From positions 410 through 29,569 of the forward strand of contig DBCG01000074.1 of NCBI GenBank assembly GCA_002292945.1: a DNA stretch of 29,160 bases, read 5' to 3'. Source of the DNA: Proteobacteria bacterium UBA964. Lineage in GTDB: Bacteria > Pseudomonadota > Gammaproteobacteria > Steroidobacterales > Steroidobacteraceae. The stretch's first letter is position 1; every line of letters begins with the position of its first letter. The position numbers were made by a program, and so were the translations under genes. Shown here one piece after another: positions 16,203-23,090 of this stretch. The notes beneath the pieces were generated by a model. The model was not told the origin of the DNA. It saw only the letters and a list, made by a program, of their open reading frames with translations, and ran no database searches.

Positions 16203-17588
16203 TCAGTTCCTCCCGGCCGGCGCCCAGCGCCCGCCCGTTTCAGTCCCGGCCGACCCGGCGACCGACTCGGTGTCCTCGCGGCTCAGACGCATCGCATACA
16301 GCGTCGCCAAGACGAACAGCACCGCTTCGGTGACGAACACCACACCATAGGCGAGCGGGGCCGAGCCGCTGGCCGCCTTGGCGAGATCGACGGCACCGGT
16401 GGCGAGGATGCCGCCCAAGCCGAAGGCGACGGCCTGCGCGGCGCCCCAAAGACCCATCCGCGTGCCCTCGCGCGACTCGCGACCGCGTCCGACAAGCCCC
16501 ATCATCGACCCGATCGCCGCCACGGCGAACGCGCCGTTGGCGAGACCCAGCATGAAGACCGTGGCGCGCAGCGGCCATGCCTGCCCGACCAAACCGCCGA
16601 TCGCGAGCAGCACCAGCATCGCGGCAGATCCGACGCAACCACCGATGGTCCAAGCCCGCAGGGAACCGAAACGGGTCGCGGCGCCCGCGGTGCAGATCAC
16701 AGCGACCACGATCATGCCGATCAGCACACCGCCGCTCTGCAGACCCGAGAGCCGCGTAGAGTCGGCCGGGCTCAACCCGAACACCGTGCCGGCGAACGGC
16801 TCGAGCACCAGGTCCTGCGCGCTGTACGCGAGCATCGACATGAAGACGAAGCTCGCGAGCCGCCGCGAATGGGGCTCCTGCCAGACCTCGCGCAGCGCCG
16901 TCCGGAAATCTGACGGTGGCGCCGCTCGCGAGGCCGCCGTCTGCGCGTCACCCGATGCGCCGCGCGGCCGCTCGACGCCCCAGACCGCGAGGCAGGTCAC
17001 GAGGAATGCGCCTGCGGCGATCACGGCGGTGACCTCCACCAGACGACCGAGGGAGAACGGGTCGAGCATCTCACCCACGATGACCGTGGTGACGATGAAT
17101 CCGGCGATCATCATGACCCAGGTGACGGTCGCCGCCGCGGCGAGGCGGGTCGGCGCGACACTGGTCGAGATCAGCACCAACAGCGCCGTACCACAGGCAC
17201 CCACGCCAAGACCGACCGCGACGAACGCCAGCACGGATAACGCGATGCCCAGGGCGAGGTCCGACGGCATCAAGGCGGTCGCCAGCGTCGCGCCCACGGC
17301 GCCGGCGCCGAGCACCGCGATGCCGCCGACGATCCACGGTGTGCGCCGACCACCGATATCCGAGCCGTAGCCGAGTCGCGGACGCAGCACTTGGACGAAG
17401 TAGTGGATGGCGACCAGCACGCCGGGCAACAGGGCCGGCAAGGCGAGTTCGACGACCTGGACGCGGTTCAAGGTCGAGGTGGTGATCACGACGAGCGCGC
17501 CGATGGCCGCCTGTACGAGACCCAGCCGCACGATGCCGAGCCATCCGAGGAACGCGCCGGAGCCGGCGGAGCGACGATCAAAGGTCAT
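16203..17588 (-). CDS. bch2: PucC/LhaA-family major facilitator, Bch2 (ORF428 type)
   Basis: This 461-residue membrane protein belongs to the PucC/BCH2 branch of the major facilitator superfamily, with about twelve transmembrane segments. The family start is clear: WLGIVRLGLVQAAIGALVV then TSTLNRVQVVELALPALLPG, followed by LRPRLGYGSDIGGRRTPWI. Members act in assembly of light-harvesting complexes, probably by handling bacteriochlorophyll. I chose the ATG at 17586-17588 because an AAGAGGTG site lies upstream and homology starts soon after; the longer frame to 17699 overlaps the end of bchG and encodes no membrane-like sequence. It lies 28 bases after bchG and one base before bchP. Its place between these pigment-tail genes suggests a role in pigment delivery, as inferred for ORF428 in Rhodobacter. 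Confidence 0.9.
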   Translation of the reverse strand: MTFDRRSAGSGAFLGWLGIVRLGLVQAAIGALVVITTSTLNRVQVVELALPALLPGVLVAIHYFVQVLRPRLGYGSDIGGRRTPWIVGGIAVLGAGAVGATLATALMPSDLALGIALSVLAFVAVGLGVGACGTALLVLISTSVAPTRLAAAATVTWVMMIAGFIVTTVIVGEMLDPFSLGRLVEVTAVIAAGAFLVTCLAVWGVERPRGASGDAQTAASRAAPPSDFRTALREVWQEPHSRRLASFVFMSMLAYSAQDLVLEPFAGTVFGLSPADSTRLSGLQSGGVLIGMIVVAVICTAGAATRFGSLRAWTIGGCVGSAAMLVLLAIGGLVGQAWPLRATVFMLGLANGAFAVAAIGSMMGLVGRGRESREGTRMGLWGAAQAVAFGLGGILATGAVDLAKAASGSAPLAYGVVFVTEAVLFVLATLYAMRLSREDTESVAGSAGTETGGRWAPAGRN

Positions 17589-17616
17589 TCGGTGGCACCT
17601 CTTGCGGACGGGCGGG

Positions 17617-18519
17617 TCAAGCGGGCGGGCGGATCGCGAACGCGCTGACCAGCATGCCGAGCACGTAGAGCGGCACGCCGGCGGCGTTGTACCAGACATC
17701 GAGTTCGGCCGGACGCTGCAGCAGACGCCGCATCATCAGCAACTGGCCGATGAGCAGCGCGGCGAGGATGCCGGCGTGCAGCGGACGATCCCACCAGAAC
17801 AGCAGACCGATCACCGCGATCTGCGCGGCGGCCATGATGAGGCAGGCGACCTGCGCGGCACGGTCGACGCCGAGGCGGACGGGCAGTGAACCGACGCCCA
17901 TACGACGGTCGCCCTGCACCGACTTGAAATCATTGAGCGTCATGATGCCGTGCGCGCCGACGCTCCAGGCCCATGCCAGCGCGAGGTTGCGCGCATCGGG
18001 CATGGCCGCGGTCATGACCGCGAGCGCGGTGAGCCACGGCACGCCTTCGTAGCAAGCGGCGACCGCCGCGTTGCCCCACCAACCGTTGCGCTTGAGGCGC
18101 AGCGGCGGCGCGCTGTAAGCCCAAGCGAGCGCGAGACCGACGGCCGCGGCGCCGAGCACCCACGGACCGAGCATCGCGGCGACCGCGAGCGAGACGAAGG
18201 TCCAGAAGATGGCGATGTAGAGCCCCCAACGGCCCGGCATCCGGCCCGAGGGGATGGGGCGTCGTGGTTCGTTGATGGCGTCGACATGCCGGTCGAACCA
18301 ATCATTGACCGCCTGGCTGGTGCCGCAGACCAGCGGCCCGGCGAGCAGCACACCGAGCCCGATCAGCGCCCAGTGCCCGGATGGTGCGACACCGCTCGCG
18401 ATGATGCCGCAGCCGAAGGCCCACATCGGCGGGAACCAGGTGACGGGCTTGAGCAGCTCGAGCGTCGCCGCCCAGCCAGGTCGCTGCCGAGGGAACAAAC
18501 TGCTCGCCGTGCGTGCCAT
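17617..18519 (-). CDS. bchG: Bacteriochlorophyll synthase BchG
   Basis: This 300-residue polyprenyltransferase attaches the geranylgeranyl (or phytyl) chain to bacteriochlorophyllide a. It is a UbiA-superfamily membrane protein with about eight or nine membrane segments. The N-terminus ELLKPVTWFPPMWAFGCG (residues 21-38) is typical of BchG, and the prenyl diphosphate-binding motif NDWFDRHVDAINEPRRPIPSG (N72 to G92; core DRHVDAINEP) is intact. The second aspartate-rich loop is LNDFKSVQGDRRMG. The ATG is at 18517-18519. No Shine-Dalgarno sequence precedes it; instead a -10-like TATTTT ends six bases before the start codon. A PpsR-type palindrome overlaps the -35 box. It starts the bchG-bch2-bchP run. 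Confidence 0.96.
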   Translation of the reverse strand: MARTASSLFPRQRPGWAATLELLKPVTWFPPMWAFGCGIIASGVAPSGHWALIGLGVLLAGPLVCGTSQAVNDWFDRHVDAINEPRRPIPSGRMPGRWGLYIAIFWTFVSLAVAAMLGPWVLGAAAVGLALAWAYSAPPLRLKRNGWWGNAAVAACYEGVPWLTALAVMTAAMPDARNLALAWAWSVGAHGIMTLNDFKSVQGDRRMGVGSLPVRLGVDRAAQVACLIMAAAQIAVIGLLFWWDRPLHAGILAALLIGQLLMMRRLLQRPAELDVWYNAAGVPLYVLGMLVSAFAIRPPA

Positions 18520-18525
18520 GACTGG

Positions 18526-18554
18526 AAAATAGCCATGACATCACCCACTGTCAA
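18526..18554 (-). promoter_or_regulatory. bchG sigma-70-type promoter
   Basis: On the minus strand TTGACA (complement of 18549-18554, a perfect -35) is followed by a 17-base spacer and TATTTT (complement of 18526-18531, five of six matches to the -10 consensus). Transcription would start near 18519, the first base of the bchG ATG, so the transcript is predicted to be leaderless. The -35 box lies within the PpsR palindrome. Confidence 0.7.
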
Positions 18555-18566
18555 CCTAACTTTACA
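18549..18566 (-). promoter_or_regulatory. PpsR/CrtJ operator upstream of bchG
   Basis: The plus strand reads TGTCAACCTAACTTTACA, a perfect TGT-N12-ACA palindrome, the recognition sequence established for PpsR/CrtJ. It covers the -35 box of the bchG promoter, so bound repressor would block RNA polymerase. ppsR itself ends 13 bases away at 18579. The match, the position and the local regulator support one another. Confidence 0.8.
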
Positions 18567-18578
18567 GTTGGGCAGGGC

Positions 18579-20042
18579 TCAAGCCTGACCCCCGCCACCG
18601 CCCTCGTCGCCCTCGTCGCTCTCGAGGTCGCCCAGCCCGTAGCGGCGCAGCTTCACATAGAGACTCTGCCTCGACAGCCCCAGCATCTCGGCCGCCGAGG
18701 CCCGGTTGTCCCGGGTGAGCTCCAAGGCCGCTTCGATGCACAACCGCTCGATGACATCGGTGGTCTCGCGCACCAGCTCCTTGAGGGAGACCCGGCCGAC
18801 GAGCTCGGTGAGCTGCTCCACCGAGCGCGTCAAGGCACGCGGACTGCGGCCCTCGGCCGCCCGTCGTCGTCGGATCGCGAAACCGAAAGCCGGTTCGTCT
18901 GGCGCCCCGAGCCGGGTGGCCGAGATCTCGACCTCGGCGCTGCCGCCGAGTTCGCCGCGTAACTGGGTGGCGAACAACCGCACCTCACCGCTTTCGCGCA
19001 GGTTGGCGAGCAACACCCCAAGATCCACGCCCGGGCGCCCGAGCCAACGCTCGAGCGACTCGCCTTGGGCCTGCTCTTCGGTGGCGACCTGCGCGACATC
19101 GACGAAGGCACGGTTCACCGCGAGGATGCGGCCGTCCGCGTCGGTGACCACCATTGCATCAGGCAGACGGTCGAAGACCTCGGGGATGCGGCTGCGCCCG
19201 GCAGCGCCCGAGCCGCCGAGCCCGTCGGCATGACCGTTGGGGGGACGCTGGGTCGCCGCAGCGGGGCCGACCGCCTCGATGCGCAGCAAGGCGTGCGAAC
19301 TGTTCTCTTGCCGGAAGATCAGCGCCGGCAGGCGACACTCGCGGCGTTCATGCGCGAGGCGGGCCCGCAGCGGCTCAGCCCGTCCGACGGCACGCAGCGC
19401 CGCGAACCACTCGGGCAGCGCCCGGCCGCTCACGGCGTCCAGTTGTTCGGCGAACGGTTTGCCGACGATCTGACGGGCATCCTCACCGAGCAGCCGTGCC
19501 GCCATGGGATTGGCTTCCACGACTTTTTGGGTGCTGAGGTCGACCACCACGATCGGCTCCCCGCTCGACTGCAGCAACAACCGATAGCGGGCCTCCGCCA
19601 ACCGCAGACGCGAGTAATCACGCTCGAGCGACTGCTCGGCTTCGATCAACCGTTGTTGCATCGCGGCAAGCGCGCGCAGATCGCGACCGAGGGCCAGTAT
19701 CCGGCCGCTGTCGTCGAGCCGTCGCAAGGACCAGGAGATCGCGACCGTACCGCCCCCGGGCAAAGGATGGTTGGCGTGTCGCGCACGTGGGACCGGTGCG
19801 TCGATCTCGCCGAAGAGCAGTTCGACCTTGGGCCGACTGTCGACGGTGACGACGCTGGACATGGGCTGACCGATCCAGTCGCCCGCGAGGTCGGCGGCGA
19901 GTTCCTCGCTGCCGAACGCGATGTCGCGGATGATGCCGCGGCGATCCAGCACGAGCACGATATCGGCCGCTGCAGTGACGAGCCCGGCGACCGTTTCCGC
20001 AGCGAGTCCGTCGAGGGCCTTCCTTGGCGCCTTGAAGTTCAT
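18579..20042 (-). CDS. ppsR: PpsR/CrtJ transcriptional repressor of photosynthesis genes
   Basis: This 487-residue protein is the PAS-domain repressor PpsR (CrtJ), which represses bacteriochlorophyll, carotenoid and light-harvesting genes under aerobic conditions. PAS-like domains lie at about residues 14-125, 150-260 and 285-390; a helix with MQQRLIEAEQSLERDYSRL lies between the first two. The C-terminal Fis-type helix-turn-helix is RASAAEMLGLSRQSLYVKLRRYGL (residues 447-470; core AEMLGLSRQSLY). Two cysteines, C236 before the third PAS domain and C435 in ERLCIEAALEL next to the DNA-binding helices, occupy the regions of the two redox cysteines studied in CrtJ. The C-terminus is acidic and glycine-rich. 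The start at 20040-20042 has only a weak ribosome site, AAAAG, 17 bases after aerR. Confidence 0.95.
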   Translation of the reverse strand: MNFKAPRKALDGLAAETVAGLVTAAADIVLVLDRRGIIRDIAFGSEELAADLAGDWIGQPMSSVVTVDSRPKVELLFGEIDAPVPRARHANHPLPGGGTVAISWSLRRLDDSGRILALGRDLRALAAMQQRLIEAEQSLERDYSRLRLAEARYRLLLQSSGEPIVVVDLSTQKVVEANPMAARLLGEDARQIVGKPFAEQLDAVSGRALPEWFAALRAVGRAEPLRARLAHERRECRLPALIFRQENSSHALLRIEAVGPAAATQRPPNGHADGLGGSGAAGRSRIPEVFDRLPDAMVVTDADGRILAVNRAFVDVAQVATEEQAQGESLERWLGRPGVDLGVLLANLRESGEVRLFATQLRGELGGSAEVEISATRLGAPDEPAFGFAIRRRRAAEGRSPRALTRSVEQLTELVGRVSLKELVRETTDVIERLCIEAALELTRDNRASAAEMLGLSRQSLYVKLRRYGLGDLESDEGDEGGGGGQA

Positions 20043-20059
20043 CTTTTAAGGTTCGCTTG

Positions 20060-20893
20060 TCAGTTTCCTAGACCTGCCAGATCGAGCAACTTCTGCGCCT
20101 TGACGACCGCATCGCGTCCATCGCGCGCCGTGGCGTCTGCTCCGACCAACGCGGCCCGCTCGGGATGCTCATCGAAGGGCAGACCACCGACCATGACCCG
20201 CAGGTCGGGGTTGAGGGAGGCGCGCCGCACCCGTCGCACCAACCCCGCCAGCGCTTCGGGTTGGTCGAGGGTGCTGACGGAGATGCCCACTATCGTGAAC
20301 CACTCCCGCGCCAGCAACGAAATGATATCAGGCTCGGTCGCACCGGGCGCGTCCCAGACATCCCAGCGCGCCCGGCGCAAGAACTCACCGACCAATTGGG
20401 CGCCGAAGACATGCTGCTCACCGGGCATCGCGACGCACAATGCACGCGGCCCCGCCGGCAGCACCGTCTGCGCATCATCCATGCCGCGCAGATAGGCGCT
20501 GAACTTGTGCGCAAGATCCTGCAAGCGATGCAAGGCCACCGTGACTTCGACGAAATCACTGCGCTCGGTCGTCCACAGCTCGCCGAGGTACCGGGCCGAG
20601 GGCGCGAGCAGATCGAGGTAGATGGAATCGGCCGAGATGCCGGAGGCGTGCAGGTCGCGCATGAATGCGGTGGCTTCGTCGGTGCTTCCCTGCAGCACGA
20701 TGCCGGTGAACCCCACCACCTCCGACTCCGCGGGACGGACGGCCTCGGAGGCGGTCTCGCCGGTCGCCGGCACCGCCTGGGGGGCCGAAGGATGGGTGAG
20801 CAACAACCTCGGGATGACTTGGGACTCGATGGCGCGCAGCAGCAGCCCATGCTCCATGGCACGCGACAGACCCTCGACGGGTTTCGACGTCAT
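20060..20893 (-). CDS. aerR: AerR/PpaA-type cobalamin-binding antirepressor
   Basis: This 277-residue protein matches AerR/PpaA, B12-binding regulators that act with PpsR/CrtJ. Residues about 60-140 form the helical domain typical of such proteins (SIYLDLLAPSARYLGELWTTERSDFVEVTVALHRLQ; core LGELWTTERSDF with W107). Residues about 149-273 are the Rossmann-like B12-binding domain: PRALCVAMPGEQHVFGAQLVGEFL contains E-Q-H-V-F-G (H161) in place of the usual D-x-H-x-x-G, then ISVSTLD and VMVGGLPF, the latter the conserved glycine motif. It should bind cobalamin and relieve or modify PpsR repression in response to light or redox state. The ATG at 20891-20893 has a strong GGAGGAGGG site upstream. It heads the aerR-ppsR operon and is divergent from bchF. 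Confidence 0.9.
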   Translation of the reverse strand: MTSKPVEGLSRAMEHGLLLRAIESQVIPRLLLTHPSAPQAVPATGETASEAVRPAESEVVGFTGIVLQGSTDEATAFMRDLHASGISADSIYLDLLAPSARYLGELWTTERSDFVEVTVALHRLQDLAHKFSAYLRGMDDAQTVLPAGPRALCVAMPGEQHVFGAQLVGEFLRRARWDVWDAPGATEPDIISLLAREWFTIVGISVSTLDQPEALAGLVRRVRRASLNPDLRVMVGGLPFDEHPERAALVGADATARDGRDAVVKAQKLLDLAGLGN

Positions 20894-20971
20894 AACGAAC
20901 CCTCCTCCATCCGAACGGCCGTCTGTGGGTTGCAGCCTGCTCGGTGGAAACCCCCCGACGCCACCCTCGCA

Positions 20972-21000
20972 TAGATAGTCCGGGGCCTGTCAAATGTCAA
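20972..21000 (-). promoter_or_regulatory. Candidate aerR-ppsR promoter
   Basis: On the minus strand TTGACA (complement of 20995-21000) is followed by 17 bases and TATCTA (complement of 20972-20977), a weak -10. A second TTGACA (complement of 20988-20993) lies directly beside the first, so the strand reads TTGACATTTGACA, two TGTCAA half-sites in tandem. These could also be PpsR half-sites. The -10 match is poor, so this promoter is tentative. Confidence 0.4.
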
Positions 21001-21010
21001 TCTGGCTTGA

Positions 21011-21028
21011 TGTAAATAAAGATTGACA
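21011..21028 (+). promoter_or_regulatory. PpsR/CrtJ operator upstream of bchF
   Basis: TGTAAATAAAGATTGACA is a perfect TGT-N12-ACA palindrome with an AT-rich centre in an otherwise GC-rich genome. Its right half is the -35 box of the bchF promoter. It lies between the divergent aerR and bchF genes, with TGTCAA half-sites on the aerR side (20988-21000), so one bound complex might control both directions. Confidence 0.8.
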
Positions 21029-21051
21029 CTTTTAAAGTGCCGTTCTAGATT
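21023..21051 (+). promoter_or_regulatory. bchF (puh operon) sigma-70-type promoter
   Basis: TTGACA at 21023-21028 is a perfect -35 box, followed by a 17-base spacer and TAGATT at 21046-21051 (four of six matches to the -10 consensus). Transcription would start near 21058, giving a leader of about 25 bases before the bchF ATG at 21083. The PpsR palindrome covers the -35 box. Confidence 0.6.
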
Positions 21052-21082
21052 TCGGTTCGGGTTCCAGTGGCGCGAGCAGCCC

Positions 21083-21607
21083 ATGTCCCATGCCAAAAAG
21101 GCGGCCGGCGGTCGCCCCCTGTACACCCCCGAGGAACGGGTCCGGCGGGATCGTTCGCCTTGGACTTGGGTCCAGGCGGTCCTCGCACCGCTGCAGTTCC
21201 TCGCCTTCCTCGTCAGCCTCTGGCTGGTGCTGCGGTACCTGCAGACCGGAGAGGGTGCGGCAGCGGCCACCGCGTCGGTACTGATCAAGACCGCCTTCCT
21301 CTACGCCATCATGGTGACCGGCGCGATCTGGGAGCGCGAGGTGTTCGGCGTCTGGCTGTTCGCCCACAGTTTTTTCTGGGAAGACGTCGTGAGCATGGGC
21401 GTGATCGCGCTGCACACGGCTTATCTCTGGGCTTGGCTCACCGGCAGCCTCAGCCTCGAGGGCCAGATGGTGCTCGCCTTGGTGGCCTATGCCGCGTACG
21501 CCATCAATGCGCTGCAGTTCTTCCTGAAGCTTCGCGAGGCACGGCTTACCGCCGCGGCTGCGGCCGGTGCGGCAGCACCTGCGGGCGGATTGGCCCCGCA
21601 ACCATGA
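21083..21607 (+). CDS. bchF: 3-vinyl bacteriochlorophyllide hydratase BchF
   Basis: This 174-residue membrane protein is BchF, which adds water to the 3-vinyl group of (bacterio)chlorophyllide on the way to bacteriochlorophyllide a. The diagnostic N-terminal region LYTPEERVRRDRSPWTWVQAVLAPLQFLAFLVSLWLVLRYL is present (core PEERVRRDRSPWTWVQ), then AFLYAIMVTGAIWEREVFG and FFWEDVVSMGVIALHTAYL. Four hydrophobic segments are visible. I chose the ATG at 21083 because the promoter lies just before it; a longer frame from 21023 would begin inside the -35 box. There is no strong ribosome site. The stop overlaps the lhaA start (ATGA). In Rhodobacter bchF is followed by bchNBHLM; here it is not. Confidence 0.95.
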   Translation: MSHAKKAAGGRPLYTPEERVRRDRSPWTWVQAVLAPLQFLAFLVSLWLVLRYLQTGEGAAAATASVLIKTAFLYAIMVTGAIWEREVFGVWLFAHSFFWEDVVSMGVIALHTAYLWAWLTGSLSLEGQMVLALVAYAAYAINALQFFLKLREARLTAAAAAGAAAPAGGLAPQP

Positions 21608-23022
21608 GCCGTTTCGTACAACTGCTGCAGAACTCGCGGATGCTGCCTTTCGCAGATGCCGCCAGCGCCGACCTACCGATGCCGCGGCTGTTGCGTCTCG
21701 CGCTGTTCCAAGTCTCCGTCGGCATGGCGCTCGCGCTGCTCAACGGCACGCTCAACCGCGTCATGATCGTCGAGCTGAATGTCCCTGCGTGGCTGGTCGC
21801 GACGATGGTGGCGCTGCCGCTCTTGTTCGCGCCGTTCCGCGCCTTCCTCGGTTTCCGCTCCGATCACCACCGGTCGGTGCTCGGTTGGCGCCGAGTACCG
21901 TATATCTGGATGGGCACGCTGCTCCAGTACTGCGGCCTGGCCGTGATGCCCTTCGCGCTGATGGTGCTGAGCGGTACCGGACAGGTGGAACCACCCCCTT
22001 GGCTCGGACCCGGTGCCGCCGCGCTCGCGTTCCTCTTGGTCGGTGCCGGCTTGCACGCCACGCAGACCGCGGGACTTGCCCTCGCCACCGATCTCGCGCC
22101 CGCCGAGACCCGACCGCGTGTCGTCGCGCTGCTCTATGTGATGTTGTTGCTCGGCATGGTCGGCGGCTCGGTGGTGTTCGGCGCCCTGCTCAGCGGGACG
22201 TACACCCACCTGCGCCTCATCCAGGTGATCCAAGGTGCCGCCGTGGTCACGCTGGTGCTCAATGTCATCGCCATGTGGAAGCAGGAGGCGCGCGACATGT
22301 CGCGTACGACCGCTGCCGCAGCCCCAGCGCCGCGTTTCGGCGCCGCGTGGCGTGAATTCGCGGCCCCGGCTGGCACGCGGCGACTGCTCGTCGCCCTCGG
22401 CCTCGGCACCGCCGCGTTCAGCATGCAGGATGTGCTGCTCGAGCCCTACGGTGGCCAGATCCTCGGCATGCCGGTCGGTGCGACCAGCCTGCTCACCGCG
22501 CTCTACGCGGGCGGTGCGCTGATCGCGTTCGGTCTCGCCTCGCGTACGCTGCGACGCGGTGCCGACCCGCTGCGCGTCGCCGCCCGGGGAGCGCTCGTCG
22601 GGGTGCTCGGGTTCGCAGCGGTGGTGTTCGCCGATCCGCTGCAATCGACGATGCTGTTCCGCGCCGGCGCGGCCCTGATCGGTTTCGGCGGCGGGTACTT
22701 CTCTGTCGGCACGCTGCTCGCGGCGATGTCGCTGCGTGACAGCGACAACGGCATGGCGCTCGGCGCCTGGGGCGCTGTGCAGGCGACGGCGGGAGGGCTC
22801 GCGATCGCGGGCGGCGCAGCGGTATGCAACGCGCTCGGTGCGCTGGCGACCTCCGGCGCGCTGGGGCCGGCACTGGTCTCCCCGGCCACCGGTTACCTGT
22901 TCGTCTATCACATCGAGATCGCGCTGCTGTTCGGGGCGTTGATCGCGCTCGGGCCTTTGGTGCGCGTACGCCGCAGCACACCCGTGGGCAACGGTCTCGG
23001 ACTGGCGGAGTTGCCTGGCTGA
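21604..23022 (+). CDS. lhaA: Light-harvesting complex assembly protein LhaA (PucC family)
   Basis: This 472-residue major facilitator-type membrane protein is LhaA, needed for assembly of the LH1 antenna around the reaction centre. Family motifs are RLALFQVSVGMALALLNGTLNRVMIVEL, read in two parts (LFQVSVGMALALLNG and TLNRVMIVELNVPAWLV), FRAFLGFRSDHHRSVLGWRRVPYIW (core GFRSDHHRS, GWRRVPYIWMG) and FSMQDVLLEPYGGQILGM in the second half. About twelve membrane segments are present. The ATG at 21604 overlaps the bchF stop. It differs from Bch2 on the other side of the cluster: the SDHH and RRVPYIWMG motifs identify the LhaA branch. puhA follows, as in Rhodobacter, and the stop codon lies in a terminator-like hairpin. 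Confidence 0.95.
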   Translation: MSRFVQLLQNSRMLPFADAASADLPMPRLLRLALFQVSVGMALALLNGTLNRVMIVELNVPAWLVATMVALPLLFAPFRAFLGFRSDHHRSVLGWRRVPYIWMGTLLQYCGLAVMPFALMVLSGTGQVEPPPWLGPGAAALAFLLVGAGLHATQTAGLALATDLAPAETRPRVVALLYVMLLLGMVGGSVVFGALLSGTYTHLRLIQVIQGAAVVTLVLNVIAMWKQEARDMSRTTAAAAPAPRFGAAWREFAAPAGTRRLLVALGLGTAAFSMQDVLLEPYGGQILGMPVGATSLLTALYAGGALIAFGLASRTLRRGADPLRVAARGALVGVLGFAAVVFADPLQSTMLFRAGAALIGFGGGYFSVGTLLAAMSLRDSDNGMALGAWGAVQATAGGLAIAGGAAVCNALGALATSGALGPALVSPATGYLFVYHIEIALLFGALIALGPLVRVRRSTPVGNGLGLAELPG

Positions 23023-23040
23023 GGCCGGGCGTTCTTTTTT
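23013..23040 (+). terminator. Terminator-like hairpin at the lhaA/puhA junction
   Basis: GCCTGGC (23013-23019) and GCCGGGC (23024-23030) form a seven-base-pair stem with one G-T pair and the four-base loop TGAG, followed by GTTCTTTTTT at 23031-23040. This has the form of an intrinsic terminator. The lhaA stop codon (23020-23022) is in the loop. It lies 50 bases before puhA inside an otherwise tightly coupled operon, so it may end part of the transcripts or protect upstream RNA. Confidence 0.65.
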
Positions 23041-23090
23041 CGACAGGTCGCGGAACGCGGCCGATATGGAGCAACAGGGAGAGCACTGAC

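Noticed and set aside
21673..22911. Minus-strand open frame of 412 codons opposite lhaA.
   Set aside because: The translation is highly charged and repetitive in Arg, Glu and Gln, as expected for the antisense of a hydrophobic membrane protein.
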